This document shows positions 43,664 to 52,184 of a stretch of DNA of 64,000 nt, in pieces. The position numbers were made by a program, and so were the translations under genes. Source of the DNA: Catenuloplanes indicus (GTDB taxonomy: Bacteria > Actinomycetota > Actinomycetes > Mycobacteriales > Micromonosporaceae); NCBI RefSeq assembly GCF_030813715.1, contig NZ_JAUSUZ010000001.1, positions 7,626,001 through 7,690,000 on the forward strand, written 5' to 3'. Position 1 is the first letter of the stretch; every line of letters starts with the position of its first letter. The notes below the pieces were generated by a model. That model was not told the origin of the DNA. It saw nothing but the letters and a program-made list of their open reading frames with translations, and made no database searches.

Positions 43664-43927
43664 GTGAAGACCTTCGACGAGCTGTTCGCGGAACTGCAGG
43701 CAAAGGTGGCGGCCGGGACCCCGGGTTCGCACACCGTGGCGGCGGTCGAGCGCGGCGTCCATGCCATCGGCAAGAAGGTCGTCGAGGAGGCGGCCGAGGC
43801 GTGGATGGCCGCGGAGCACGAGGGTCCGGAGCGCGCCGCGGAGGAGATCTCCCAGCTGCTCTACCAGGCACAGGTGTTGATGCTGGCCAGCGGGCTGGAG
43901 CTGAAGGACGTCTACCGACATCTCTGA
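43664..43927 (+). CDS. hisE: phosphoribosyl-ATP pyrophosphatase
   Basis: Second step of histidine synthesis: hydrolyses phosphoribosyl-ATP to phosphoribosyl-AMP. The 87-residue all-alpha MazG-like protein has the metal-binding EExxE-type helix [18 protein letters not shown] and [20 protein letters not shown]. Length is normal for the stand-alone enzyme. Starts at GTG 43664; there is no Shine-Dalgarno, and GAGAAT about eight bases upstream may be a -10, so it too may be leaderless. hisG follows after 62 bases. Confidence 0.94.
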   Translation: MKTFDELFAELQAKVAAGTPGSHTVAAVERGVHAIGKKVVEEAAEAWMAAEHEGPERAAEEISQLLYQAQVLMLASGLELKDVYRHL

Positions 43928-43951
43928 GTGTTCGGTCCGGCCGGTTTCCTT

Positions 43952-43986
43952 CCCCTTCCCTGGAGTCTTCCCCCTTCCCTGGAGTC
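43952..43986. repeat. 16-nt direct repeat in hisE-hisG spacer
   Basis: Two exact copies of CCCCTTCCCTGGAGTC at 43952-43967 and 43971-43986. Each contains a GGAG; the second is correctly spaced (five bases) from the hisG ATG. Confidence 0.85.
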
Positions 43987-43989
43987 CTG

Positions 43990-44862
43990 ATGCTGCGCAT
44001 CGCCGTGCCCAACAAGGGCGCCCTGTCCCGTCCCGCCATCGAGATGCTGCGCGAGGCGGGCTACCGCCAGCGCGGTGACGACCGCGACCTGGTCTGCCAG
44101 GACCCGGCCAACGACGTCGAGTTCTTCTACCTGCGCCCGCGCGACATCGCCGTCTACGTCGGCAGCGGCGACCTGGACCTCGGCATCACCGGCCGCGACC
44201 TGCTCCTCGACTCCGGCGCCCCCGCCACGGAGATCATGGACCTGTCGTTCGGCGGCGCCCAGTTCCGCTTCGCCGCCCGTCCCGAGACGCTGCAGTCGGT
44301 CGCCGAGATCGACGGACGCCGGGTGGCCACCGCCTTCCCCGGCGTGGTCGCCCACTACCTGGCCGCGAACTCTCTCTCCGCGACCGTGGTGCGCCTGGAC
44401 GGCGCCGTGGAGAACGCCATCCGCCTCGGCGTCGCCGACGTCATCGCCGACGTCGTCGAGACCGGCGCCACGCTCCGCCAGGCCGGCCTGGTCACGGTCG
44501 GCGAGCCGCTGCTCCGCTCCTCCGCGATCCTGATCGGCCGCACGGCATCGGAGACCGCCGAGGATGCCGCCGCGGCCGACGGCAAGGCCGGCACCGCCCA
44601 GCTACTGCGCCGCCTCCAAGGCGTCCTGGTCGCCCGCCGCTACGTCATGCTCGCCTACGACGTCCGCGCCGACCTCCTCGACCAGGCCACCGCGCTCACC
44701 CCCGGCATAGAGTCCCCCACGGTCTCCCCGCTCCACCGCGAGGGCTGGGTCGCCGTCCAGGCCATGGTCCAGCGCGCCGAGATGCACCGCATCATGGACG
44801 AGCTCTACGAGATCGGCGCCCGCGCCATCCTCGTCACCGACATCGCCGCCACCCGCCTCTGA
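43990..44862 (+). CDS. hisG: ATP phosphoribosyltransferase, long form
   Basis: First and feedback-controlled step of histidine synthesis. The 290-residue protein begins MLRIAVPNKGALSRPAIEML, with YLRPRDIAVYVGSGDLDLGI and the PRPP loop in DVIADVVETGATLRQAGL. The C-terminal ACT-like domain that binds histidine is present (LTPGIESPTVSPLHREGWVA, GARAILVTDIAATRL). This is the long homohexameric type, so no HisZ is needed. Operon with hisE. Confidence 0.96.
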   Translation: MLRIAVPNKGALSRPAIEMLREAGYRQRGDDRDLVCQDPANDVEFFYLRPRDIAVYVGSGDLDLGITGRDLLLDSGAPATEIMDLSFGGAQFRFAARPETLQSVAEIDGRRVATAFPGVVAHYLAANSLSATVVRLDGAVENAIRLGVADVIADVVETGATLRQAGLVTVGEPLLRSSAILIGRTASETAEDAAAADGKAGTAQLLRRLQGVLVARRYVMLAYDVRADLLDQATALTPGIESPTVSPLHREGWVAVQAMVQRAEMHRIMDELYEIGARAILVTDIAATRL

Positions 44863-44964
44863 GACCCACGCCGCCGCGAGCCGTCCCGGCGAACCGGCTC
44901 GCGGCGCCGCCGCCCACTGGCACCGCGCGGCGGTCAGCGCCTCCGGGCCCGGGAGCGGGGCGGA

Positions 44965-45858
44965 TCAGCGCGGTTCGGCGTAGGAGCCGTAGCAGAAGGT
45001 CGACGGGCCGGGGCCGTTGTTGCGTTCCTCCTCGGTGCCGTCGATGGTGATGCCGCAAGTGACGGACGGCAGCGTGGTGAAGGAGACTGGGGCGGGCGCG
45101 GAGGCGTTCAGGGTGATGGACGTCGGCCGGCCGAACGCGGGGAACTGGATCTTCTTGTTCCAGGGGAGCGTGACCGTCTCCTGGACCGCCTCGACGGTGA
45201 TCGGGTCGGTGTAGCCGACGATCGCCTGCGCGGTGTCCTTGCCGGTGACGGTGAGCACCATCTCGTGCGGCTTGCCGGTCGCGACGCGGCCGACGTCGGG
45301 CAGACGCTCCAGGGCCTGGCCGGCGAGCGTGGCCGTTGCCGCGCGCGGGTCGAAGCCGGTGTCGTCGTGCGCGAAGCCGACGCTCAGGCTGAGGACCAGC
45401 GCGCCGCGGCGGACGAACAGCTGCGGGTCGGTGCCGCCGGTGGCGAACCAGCTCTGGTCCGCGCCGGGGACGTGGTTCTCGGCGGTGGGCGCGGTGTCCT
45501 GCTGGTGGAGCAGCCATTGGAAGTACAGGTCCGCCGAGACCGGGTCCGGCTGCAGCGTGAACCAGAGGAAGTGGCCGCCGAGCGCGTGGCAGCGGACCGC
45601 GTTCGGGCTGATGTCCGGTGCGACCGCACGCTCCTCCCAGCGCAGCGCGTCCACGCCCACGGCCAGGAAGTCGTCCGGGGTCAGCACGTCGCACATCGCC
45701 TCGGTGAGCTTGCCGTCGACCGGCTGCGGCCAGGCCGTCGGCGCCTGCCCCGGGCCGGCGTCACCGGAGCCACCGGAGTCGCCGGGGCCGCAGGCGGTCA
45801 GGCACAGCGCCGCGGCGAGTGCGGCGAGAATCCGCCGTGGTCGGTCGGGCATCGTCAT
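44965..45858 (-). CDS. hypothetical lipoprotein
   Basis: A 297-residue secreted lipoprotein: basic start MTMPDRPRRI, hydrophobic core, lipobox LTAC, Gly/Ser linker. The mature part has LCDVLTPDDFLAVGVDAL-like and DVGRVATGKPHEMVLTVTG stretches reminiscent of the DUF3558-type envelope lipoproteins, but the match is too loose to name. Cys pairs suggest disulfides. GAGGAG lies before the ATG. Convergent with hisG. Confidence 0.75.
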   Translation of the reverse strand: MTMPDRPRRILAALAAALCLTACGPGDSGGSGDAGPGQAPTAWPQPVDGKLTEAMCDVLTPDDFLAVGVDALRWEERAVAPDISPNAVRCHALGGHFLWFTLQPDPVSADLYFQWLLHQQDTAPTAENHVPGADQSWFATGGTDPQLFVRRGALVLSLSVGFAHDDTGFDPRAATATLAGQALERLPDVGRVATGKPHEMVLTVTGKDTAQAIVGYTDPITVEAVQETVTLPWNKKIQFPAFGRPTSITLNASAPAPVSFTTLPSVTCGITIDGTEEERNNGPGPSTFCYGSYAEPR

Positions 45859-46011
45859 CGGTCTCCTCACCGGTCGTGCAGTACGGGCACGATCAGGAAA
45901 GACCATCGTGGAGCCGCACCGGGTCGTTCCCGGACCGGATCGGACGAAGTGGCACGTCCGGGCTGCTCACCACGCATACCTCCGGAGTCCGGCACCGGAG
46001 CGGACCGGAAC

Positions 46012-46236
46012 TCAGCGCGGCGCGATCCGGTCGACCAGCTCGGCCAGCCGCCGGTCGTGGCGGTCGCGGGGAGCCGGCCGGCGCGGGTCAGCGTCACCAG
46101 GCCGTGCGGCCCGGCCCAGAGCACCTCGGTCCGCACGGCCTCGCGCAGCTCGCCGAGCGCCTGCTGGAGCGCGGCCGGTGTCTCCGGTGCGCCGAACGTC
46201 AGCGTGACCGCCTGGGTAAAGATCGTCTCGGCGTCC
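46012..46236 (-). pseudogene. C-terminal remnant of a TetR-family regulator (frameshifted)
   Basis: The minus strand reads as the last part of a TetR_C domain: ETIFTQAVTLTFGAPETPAA, LGELREAVRTEVLWAGPHGL, VTLTRAGRLP. After RLP the frame changes by one, and the expected end, RDRHDRRLAELVDRIAPR and stop (46012-46014), lies in another frame. The DNA-binding half is gone. It abuts the DUF4267 remnant. Confidence 0.75.
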
Positions 46237-46448
46237 GCGACATCACCCACGGCTTGATCGGCCTCGCGTCGCTGGCGTTCGCGGGTGGGCCGGCCGCGGC
46301 CTGGTACATGCTGGCCGTCGCGCTGGTCCCGGTCGGCGACACGGTGATCATGCTGTGTCACGGCGGCACCCGCGCCACCGCGTTCGGCGTCCACCTCGGC
46401 ACCGCGGTCGTCGTCCTGATCAGCGCGGCGCTGCTGTTCGCGCTATGA
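46227..46448 (+). pseudogene. 5'-truncated DUF4267 membrane protein
   Basis: From about 46227 the plus strand encodes GVRDITHGLIGLASLAFAGG, MLAVALVPVGDTVIMLCHGG and TRATAFGVHLGTAVVVLISA, the second half of a small DUF4267 membrane protein, which is often divergent from a TetR gene. The first helices and start codon are missing. The stop at 46446-46448 overlaps the end of the convergent DUF4262 gene. Confidence 0.75.
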
Positions 46449-46964
46449 CCCCGCCGGATCGTCCTCGGGGTGCAGCCACAGACTCGGCTGGGCGGCGCGG
46501 TAACCCGCGTCGGTGCCCGGCTCCCAGGGGAAGCGGCCGGCGCGGTCCGGCCAGACGATCTGCATCATCGGCATCCGGGTCCGGCGGTAGAAGTCCAGCC
46601 CGGCGCCGAAGAAGCGCGGGTGCCAGCCGTCCCGGACCGCGCGTACCACCACGTCGTACCCGGTCAGTACGTCGTCCCGGCGCTCACCGTCGAGCAGCGT
46701 GTCGCCGTCGCCGATCAGGTTGCCGACCGCGGTGACGATCCGCCGGCCGAGCCGGGCCGGCACGCCGAGGACGCAGATCTCCGGGGCGCGGAACGTGTGC
46801 CAGAGACCGGTCGAATAGGCCAGGTTCGACGCCGGGTCGCCGGTGACGGTCCAGCCGAACCGGCGGATCCTGTCGGCCGTCGTGCGCTCCGGGGCATCCG
46901 GGGAACCCTCCGGAGAACCGGCCGGTGCGGTGCACAGCAGGCAGTGACAGGATTGATCATCCAC
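46443..46964 (-). CDS. DUF4262 protein
   Basis: A 173-residue protein with the DUF4262 layout: CHCLLC near the N-terminus, RRFGWTVTGDPASNLAYSTGL, HTFRAPEICVLGVPARLGRR and FYRRTRMPMMQIVWPDRAGRF, with WEPG late. Family function unknown; the Cys/His start may bind metal. The GTG at 46964 has TACTCT (46976-46971) exactly six bases upstream, so the transcript should be leaderless. Confidence 0.82.
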   Translation of the reverse strand: MDDQSCHCLLCTAPAGSPEGSPDAPERTTADRIRRFGWTVTGDPASNLAYSTGLWHTFRAPEICVLGVPARLGRRIVTAVGNLIGDGDTLLDGERRDDVLTGYDVVVRAVRDGWHPRFFGAGLDFYRRTRMPMMQIVWPDRAGRFPWEPGTDAGYRAAQPSLWLHPEDDPAGS

Positions 46965-47030
46965 GCGGTGAGAGTAGCGCCGCCGTACCCTGACAGGTGC
47001 GTGGCTCCGGGGTTTTGTCACACTCGGAGC

Positions 47031-47486
47031 ATGAGCGAGACCGAGGTCGTGAAGCTGCGTCCGCAGCGCGTGCGTGTCGTCTGCTATGTGACCGCGGTGG
47101 CGGTGGTGGTCGTGTTCACGCTGGTCGGGCTGGGCCTGTCCGGGCGGCTCAACGACGAGACGGACGCGGTCTTCCAGCTCGGCGACCAGATCGCGATGAT
47201 CGGGCTCGGCGTACTCGCGGCGGCGGGTGTGCTGCTGTTCACCCGGCCGCGGGTCGAGGCGGACGCGAAGGGCATCCGGGTGCGCAACCTGCTCGGCGGC
47301 TACGAGCTGCCGTGGGACGTGGTCCGGCGGATCCGGTTCGACCAGCACTCGCCGTGGGCGTTCCTGGAGCTGGCGGACGACGAGTCGGTGGCGGTGCTGG
47401 CGCTCCAGGCCGCCGACCGCGACTACGCGGTGCAGGGCGTCCGGGCGCTGCGCGCGCTGCACGCGAAGGCGACCACCACGGCTTGA
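47031..47486 (+). CDS. PH-domain-like membrane protein
   Basis: A 151-residue protein with two N-terminal helices (VRVVCYVTAVAVVVVFTLVG and IAMIGLGVLAAAGVLLF) followed by a bacterial PH-like domain (VEADAKGIRVRNLLGGYELP, WDVVRRIRFDQHSPWAFLEL, VAVLALQAADRDYAVQGVRA). In related genomes this gene commonly lies directly after hisG (memory); here about 2.2 kb with a deletion scar separates them. CGGAG precedes the ATG. Role unknown. Confidence 0.88.
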   Translation: MSETEVVKLRPQRVRVVCYVTAVAVVVVFTLVGLGLSGRLNDETDAVFQLGDQIAMIGLGVLAAAGVLLFTRPRVEADAKGIRVRNLLGGYELPWDVVRRIRFDQHSPWAFLELADDESVAVLALQAADRDYAVQGVRALRALHAKATTTA

Positions 47487-47553
47487 CCCTCGTGCGGTGG
47501 GTCCAAAGACTGTGTGGCGGCTTTTGCCGGCAGCGGCGCCTGCCGCGCGAGAT

Positions 47554-47571
47554 GAGATATCGCGATATCTC
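47554..47571. promoter_or_regulatory. perfect 18-bp palindrome
   Basis: GAGATATCGCGATATCTC is fully self-complementary and conspicuously AT-rich for this DNA. It looks like a repressor operator (PadR/GntR-like shape) but no start codon lies close by; the nearest gene, the PH-like protein, ends 67 bases upstream. The rest of 47487-47728 shows nothing I can name. Confidence 0.35.
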
Positions 47572-47728
47572 GGGCGCGGAGCGCTCGATTGCCGCAGCAA
47601 CCGGGTCGCCGCAGGTGGGCTGGGCTTCCGCGGCAGCGTCGGGTTGCCAGCGGGTTCGGGTTGCCGAGGCGGGGCCGGTTGCCGCAGCTGGACTGGCTTT
47701 CCGTACCCGGGTGGGTGACCGGCGGTGT

Positions 47729-47763
47729 GGGCCCGGTCCGGCCGGAAATGCCGGACCGGGCCC
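47729..47763 (-). terminator. hairpin terminator of the S8 peptidase gene
   Basis: A perfect 14-bp stem (47729-47742 with 47750-47763) and seven-base loop, nine bases beyond the peptidase stop, without a U-tract. Confidence 0.75.
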
Positions 47764-47771
47764 GTGCCGGG

Positions 47772-50700
47772 TCAGCGGATCTCGTACGCGCGGATCACGG
47801 TCTGGGTGACCGTGTTCCCCGCCCGGTCGGCCGCGACCGCGCGCAGCGACACGAATCCGGCCGTGCCGGGGTGCCGCAGCTGCACCGCGCCGTTGCGGAC
47901 GGTCGCCCGCGTCCAGGTGACGCCGTCGTCGTAGGACACCTCCACGGTCAGCGACCGGTTCGGCGCCGCGGCCGAGTTGCCCTGCCCGGCCACCCGCACC
48001 GGCACGCCGAACGCCCGGCCCTTCGGTGCGACGCCGGACGCGTCGGTCTGCGGCGTGAAGATCACCGTGGAGAGCGGCAGCGGCCCGGTCCCGTGTGCGG
48101 ACGTGAACGTCCAGCTCGCGGCGACCCGGGTGGAGAGCCGGTGCGGCACGCCGCGCTCGGCCGTGACGTCGAGCCGGTAGGACCCGGCCTCGGCCGGCAC
48201 CTGCCACTCACCGTACGTGTCCGGGAACGCGCGGATCACCTGGCCGTCCCGGGACAGCGTGCTGGTCGCGGACGTGACGACCGAGGTGCCCTCACGCCCC
48301 TGCCCGTCACCGAACAGCGGCGTGTTCGCGTACAGGAGATCGTTCTCCCGGGCGATCGCGGTGAACCCGGTGTCCGGCAGCGCCGGCCCGAACACCGGCC
48401 GGTTCCACACCTCGGCGACGGTCCGGCCCGGCCGGTACGCGGTCTGCGGCGCCCACTGCTCGGAGAGGTACTCCTCCCAGCCCTCCTCGTGGATCCGCGT
48501 GTCCATGAAGAACGGCGCCCAGCGCACGCCGTGGTCCGCGTTGTAGTACTCGGTGCGGCGGAACCCGGACGGGTACAGCCAGTTCCACGACGAGGCACCG
48601 GACAGCGCGCCGTGCATCGGGAAGCTGCCCTTGGCGGCCAGCGGGACCGCGGCCTGCGTACCGTGCGTGGCCTCCACGGTGGCGAACTCGCCCTGCGTCG
48701 TCGTGTGCGTGAAGCCGGTCGTCATCTTCCCGGGCGTCAGGTAGAACGCCGAGTAGAAGTACGGCGTGCCGTTGTACGTGCCGTCCGCGCCCCGCTGCCC
48801 GAATCGGGCGATGACGTAGGAGTTGTAGTCCGGCGTGGTGACGTCCGCCCCGAGCCGTCCGATGTAGACCTTCTCGTCACCGGTCGCGCCGACGCCGGTG
48901 GAGTACCAGGTGGACCCGGCCCCGGCCCACAGCGACTCGAGCGTGGCACCCTTGCGGGGCGCGGTCACCGTGACCGGCCTGGCAATCCGGGCGTCCAGCG
49001 TCAGCGCGCCGGTGCCGGCGTCGACGGTCAGGCTGCCCTGCGCGAGGTGGGTGTCCTCGCCGATGCTCGCGCCGAGCGCGTAGTCGCCCTTCGGTAGCCG
49101 GATCGTCTCGCCGCTGCCCGGCCACGCGCCGTACCCGGTGCGCCGCGTCTTGTCGATCAGCTGCACCCGGTAGTCGCCGGCCGGAGCGCCGTCCCGGCCG
49201 AGCACGGTCAGGCCGACGTCGTAGCTCTCCACCTCGCGCTCCACGCCGAGCGGCGTGCGGACGACCCGATCGCCGGCGGTCGCGGTGACCGCGCCGCCGA
49301 GGAACCCGTCCGGCATCGCACCGCGGGTGTCGACGTCGACGCGGACCGAGGCCTCGCCGCCCGCGGGCACGGTCACGGCGGGTGCGGAGAGCGAGACCAG
49401 GCCGTCCGGGAGGCCGCTGACGCCGAGCGTGAGCGTGACCGCCGCGGTGCCGCCGTTGCGGTACGTGAGCGTGCTGGACCGTACCTCGTCGTCCGCGTGC
49501 GGCCACTGCTGGAAACCGGCGTTGATCACGGCCGGTGTCGCGGTCACGTCCTGGGTGATCGCGCGTGCCAGGTCGACCCGGCCCGCGCCCTGCGCGCTGA
49601 CCGGTGTGGACGGGTGCGGCGCGGCGGAGCCGACCAGCACGGACTTCAGCCGGTCGCCGGTCCAGTCCGGGTGCTGCTGGGCCAGCAGCGCGGCCGCGCC
49701 GGCCACGTGCGGCGTCGCCATCGAGGTGCCGGACGCGGTGGTGTAGCCCGCGGCCGGGCCCGGGTCGGTCATCTCGACCGCGTCGGCGCTGCGTGCGGCC
49801 GAGATGTCCACGCCGGGCGCGGTGATCTCCGGCTTGATCGCGTAGTCGCCGGGGCGCGGTCCGCGGCTGGAGAAGCCGGCCAGGTTGCCGGACTTGTCGA
49901 CCGCGCCGACGGTCAGCGCCGCGTCCGCGGTGCCGGGGCTCTCCACGCTGCCCTCACCGAATCCGCCGGAATTGCCGGCCGCGACCACGAACAGCGTGCC
50001 GTGCTCCTCGCTGAGCGTCCGTACGGCCGCCTCGATCGGGTCCTCCTCGGGCGTACCGAAACCGCCGAGGCTCATGTTGACCACGTCCGCGCCCTGCTCC
50101 GCGGCCCACTGCATGCCGGCCAGGATCGACGACTCGGGGCAGCCGGCGGTCAGCCCGCAGACCTTGCCGTCGAGCAGCTTCGCGCCCGGGGCCACGCCCT
50201 TGAACCGGTCGCCGGTCCCGGCGATCGTGGACGCGACGTGCGTGCCGTGGCCGACCAGGTCGCGGTCGTCCTCCGCGTCCTCGACGAAGTTCCGCGCGGC
50301 GCGTACCTGCCCGGCGAGGTCCGGGTGGGTCTCGTCGATGCCGGTGTCCAGCACCGCGACCGTGGTGCCGGTGCCGGTCAGGCCCGCCTGCCAGGCCGCG
50401 GGCGCGCCGATCTGCGGCACGCTCACGTCCAGCGACGGGCGCATGACGCCGTCCAGCCAGATCTTGGTGACGGCGCTGCGCGCCCTCGTGTCGGTCAGCG
50501 TCCGCCAGGTGTCGCCGTTCGGCGCGGCGTCCATGGTGCTCAGGCCGCCGGGCAGGGCAGCGGCCGCGCGGGCGCCGGGTGCGGCGCCCGCGACCAGCAG
50601 CGGCAGCGCCCGGTCGTGGTAGCCGAACTCGACCAGCCGCGTCACGTCGAACAGCCGCGGGTCGACCCGGCCCGCGTGCAGCGGCCCGCGCGCGTCGGAC

Positions 50701-50972
50701 GGGATCACCGACACCCGCCCGTTCAGGCGCTCGATGCCGAACCGGACGTGCTCGCGGCCGTCGCCGCGCTGCAGCGCGACGTTCCCGCCGGGGAACAGCG
50801 TGACCCGGTCACCGGTGATCAGCGTGACGGTACGGGCCTCGCCACCCGGAACCGGTGGCGCCGGTGTGGACGGGGCGGCCGCCGCCGTGCCGGGGAGCAC
50901 GGCGGCGACCGCGGTGGACACGGTCAGTGCGGCTATCAGGCGCCGCAGATGTGATGCACTGTAGACAGTCAC
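47772..50972 (-). CDS. secreted subtilisin-like (S8) serine peptidase
   Basis: A 1,066-residue exported protease. Signal peptide at 1-33 (LIAALTVSTAVAAVLPGTAAAA), a propeptide to about 180, then the catalytic domain with Asp209 (VAVLDTGID), His242 (GHGTHVAST), oxyanion Asn in VVAAGNSGG and Ser417 (GTSMATPHVAG). The C-terminal 550 residues are several beta-rich modules (for example LTLDARIARPVTVTAPRKG; final SLTVEVSYDDGVTWTRATVR) that may bind substrate or wall. Such large S8 enzymes are frequent in actinomycetes. GTG 50972 is chosen because the upstream ATG at 51032 would overlap the SGNH gene; the ribosome site is weak. Confidence 0.93.
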   Translation of the reverse strand: MTVYSASHLRRLIAALTVSTAVAAVLPGTAAAAPSTPAPPVPGGEARTVTLITGDRVTLFPGGNVALQRGDGREHVRFGIERLNGRVSVIPSDARGPLHAGRVDPRLFDVTRLVEFGYHDRALPLLVAGAAPGARAAAALPGGLSTMDAAPNGDTWRTLTDTRARSAVTKIWLDGVMRPSLDVSVPQIGAPAAWQAGLTGTGTTVAVLDTGIDETHPDLAGQVRAARNFVEDAEDDRDLVGHGTHVASTIAGTGDRFKGVAPGAKLLDGKVCGLTAGCPESSILAGMQWAAEQGADVVNMSLGGFGTPEEDPIEAAVRTLSEEHGTLFVVAAGNSGGFGEGSVESPGTADAALTVGAVDKSGNLAGFSSRGPRPGDYAIKPEITAPGVDISAARSADAVEMTDPGPAAGYTTASGTSMATPHVAGAAALLAQQHPDWTGDRLKSVLVGSAAPHPSTPVSAQGAGRVDLARAITQDVTATPAVINAGFQQWPHADDEVRSSTLTYRNGGTAAVTLTLGVSGLPDGLVSLSAPAVTVPAGGEASVRVDVDTRGAMPDGFLGGAVTATAGDRVVRTPLGVEREVESYDVGLTVLGRDGAPAGDYRVQLIDKTRRTGYGAWPGSGETIRLPKGDYALGASIGEDTHLAQGSLTVDAGTGALTLDARIARPVTVTAPRKGATLESLWAGAGSTWYSTGVGATGDEKVYIGRLGADVTTPDYNSYVIARFGQRGADGTYNGTPYFYSAFYLTPGKMTTGFTHTTTQGEFATVEATHGTQAAVPLAAKGSFPMHGALSGASSWNWLYPSGFRRTEYYNADHGVRWAPFFMDTRIHEEGWEEYLSEQWAPQTAYRPGRTVAEVWNRPVFGPALPDTGFTAIARENDLLYANTPLFGDGQGREGTSVVTSATSTLSRDGQVIRAFPDTYGEWQVPAEAGSYRLDVTAERGVPHRLSTRVAASWTFTSAHGTGPLPLSTVIFTPQTDASGVAPKGRAFGVPVRVAGQGNSAAAPNRSLTVEVSYDDGVTWTRATVRNGAVQLRHPGTAGFVSLRAVAADRAGNTVTQTVIRAYEIR

Positions 50973-51009
50973 ACCCGTAAGACCCGGAAAGCGCGGAACA
51001 GGTTGTCGG

Positions 51010-52152
51010 TCATCCGGGATGAAACGCGCCACCGGGCCTGAAGACCCGGCCGGCGAAGCGCGATCCGATCAGCCGGTGCGTCTCCGCGTCCGGGTGCAGC
51101 GCGTCCGGCAGCGGCAGTGCCTCGGCGTCCGCCTCGCCGTACAGCTCCAGGCCGTTGAGGTAGTGCAGGTGCGGGTCGTTCCGGGAGGCCGTGATCCGGG
51201 CCAGTTCGTCGCGGATCACCCGGAGCGTGAGCTTGCCGGCCGCGACCTCGGCCGGGTCGCCGGTGGCCCGGAACGCGAGCCGGCCCTCGGCCAGCGCGTC
51301 CAGGTCGAACGCGCCCGGCCCCGGCGTGTCCTCGTGGATCGGGCAGAGGATCGGCGACACCGTCAGCAGCGGTACGTCCGGGTGCCCGTCCCGGATCGTG
51401 TCCAGGAAGCCGTGCACGGCCGGGCCGAACGCGCGCCGCCGCATCAGGTCCGCGTTCACCAGGTTGATGCCGATCTTCACGCTGATCAGGTCGGCCGGTG
51501 TGTCCCGGATCACGCGCGCGGTGAACGGGTCGAGCAGCGCGCTGCCGCCGAACCCGAGGTTGATCAGCTCGACGCCGCCGGTGTGCGCGGCCAGCGCCGG
51601 CCAGGTGGTGGACGGGCCGTCCGTGTTCGACCCGTGGCTGATCGAGCTGCCGTGGTGCACCCAGACCCGGCGGCCGCGGTCCGGCATCGGCCGCACCGGC
51701 GCGTCCGCCCGCAGGTCGCGCAGTTCGGTGCGCTCCCGGTACGGCAGCCAGATCTCCACGTCCTTCTCGCCCGCGGGCAGCCCGTCGAAGCGCAGCGTGG
51801 CGGCCGGCCCGGGGGTGACCGTGCGCGCACCGGTGGCCATGTCGATCGACACGGTATCGCCGCCGTCCGCGACCGCGCGGGCCCGGAGCTCGCCGTCGAC
51901 GCGCAGGTCGTAGGCGCCGGCCGGCCGGGCCGGTGCACCGGCGTAGCCGACCCGGGTGGGCAGCGTGTCCAGCTCGATCCAGGTGGCCGCGGTGCGCAGC
52001 GCCAGCCGTACCCCGGACGGTTCCGCCTCGACCATGGCGACCTGCGGCTCGCCGGCCTGGTCGCGGGCCCAGCGCGGCAGCCGGTGGGGGAGGAGGCCGT
52101 GCGTGGTGCGCTCGATCTCGAGCGCACCACGCAGCAGGTTGGCGTCGATCAT
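51010..52152 (-). CDS. SGNH/GDSL-type esterase
   Basis: A 380-residue two-domain hydrolase without signal peptide. The N-terminal half is a jelly-roll-like domain (TATWIELDTLPTRVG-type strands). The SGNH domain begins WVHHGSSISHGSN (nucleophile Ser in a GSS variant of GDS), with NLGFGGSALLDPFTA for the Gly, GINLVNADL for the Asn and DALHPDAETHRL with catalytic Asp and His. It probably deacetylates sugars. It follows the GH51 arabinofuranosidase gene by 32 bases on the same strand, which fits debranching and deacetylation of arabinoxylan oligomers. Confidence 0.87.
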   Translation of the reverse strand: MIDANLLRGALEIERTTHGLLPHRLPRWARDQAGEPQVAMVEAEPSGVRLALRTAATWIELDTLPTRVGYAGAPARPAGAYDLRVDGELRARAVADGGDTVSIDMATGARTVTPGPAATLRFDGLPAGEKDVEIWLPYRERTELRDLRADAPVRPMPDRGRRVWVHHGSSISHGSNTDGPSTTWPALAAHTGGVELINLGFGGSALLDPFTARVIRDTPADLISVKIGINLVNADLMRRRAFGPAVHGFLDTIRDGHPDVPLLTVSPILCPIHEDTPGPGAFDLDALAEGRLAFRATGDPAEVAAGKLTLRVIRDELARITASRNDPHLHYLNGLELYGEADAEALPLPDALHPDAETHRLIGSRFAGRVFRPGGAFHPG

Positions 52153-52184
52153 GCCGAAAGCATATCGCAGAAAAACTAAAACCT

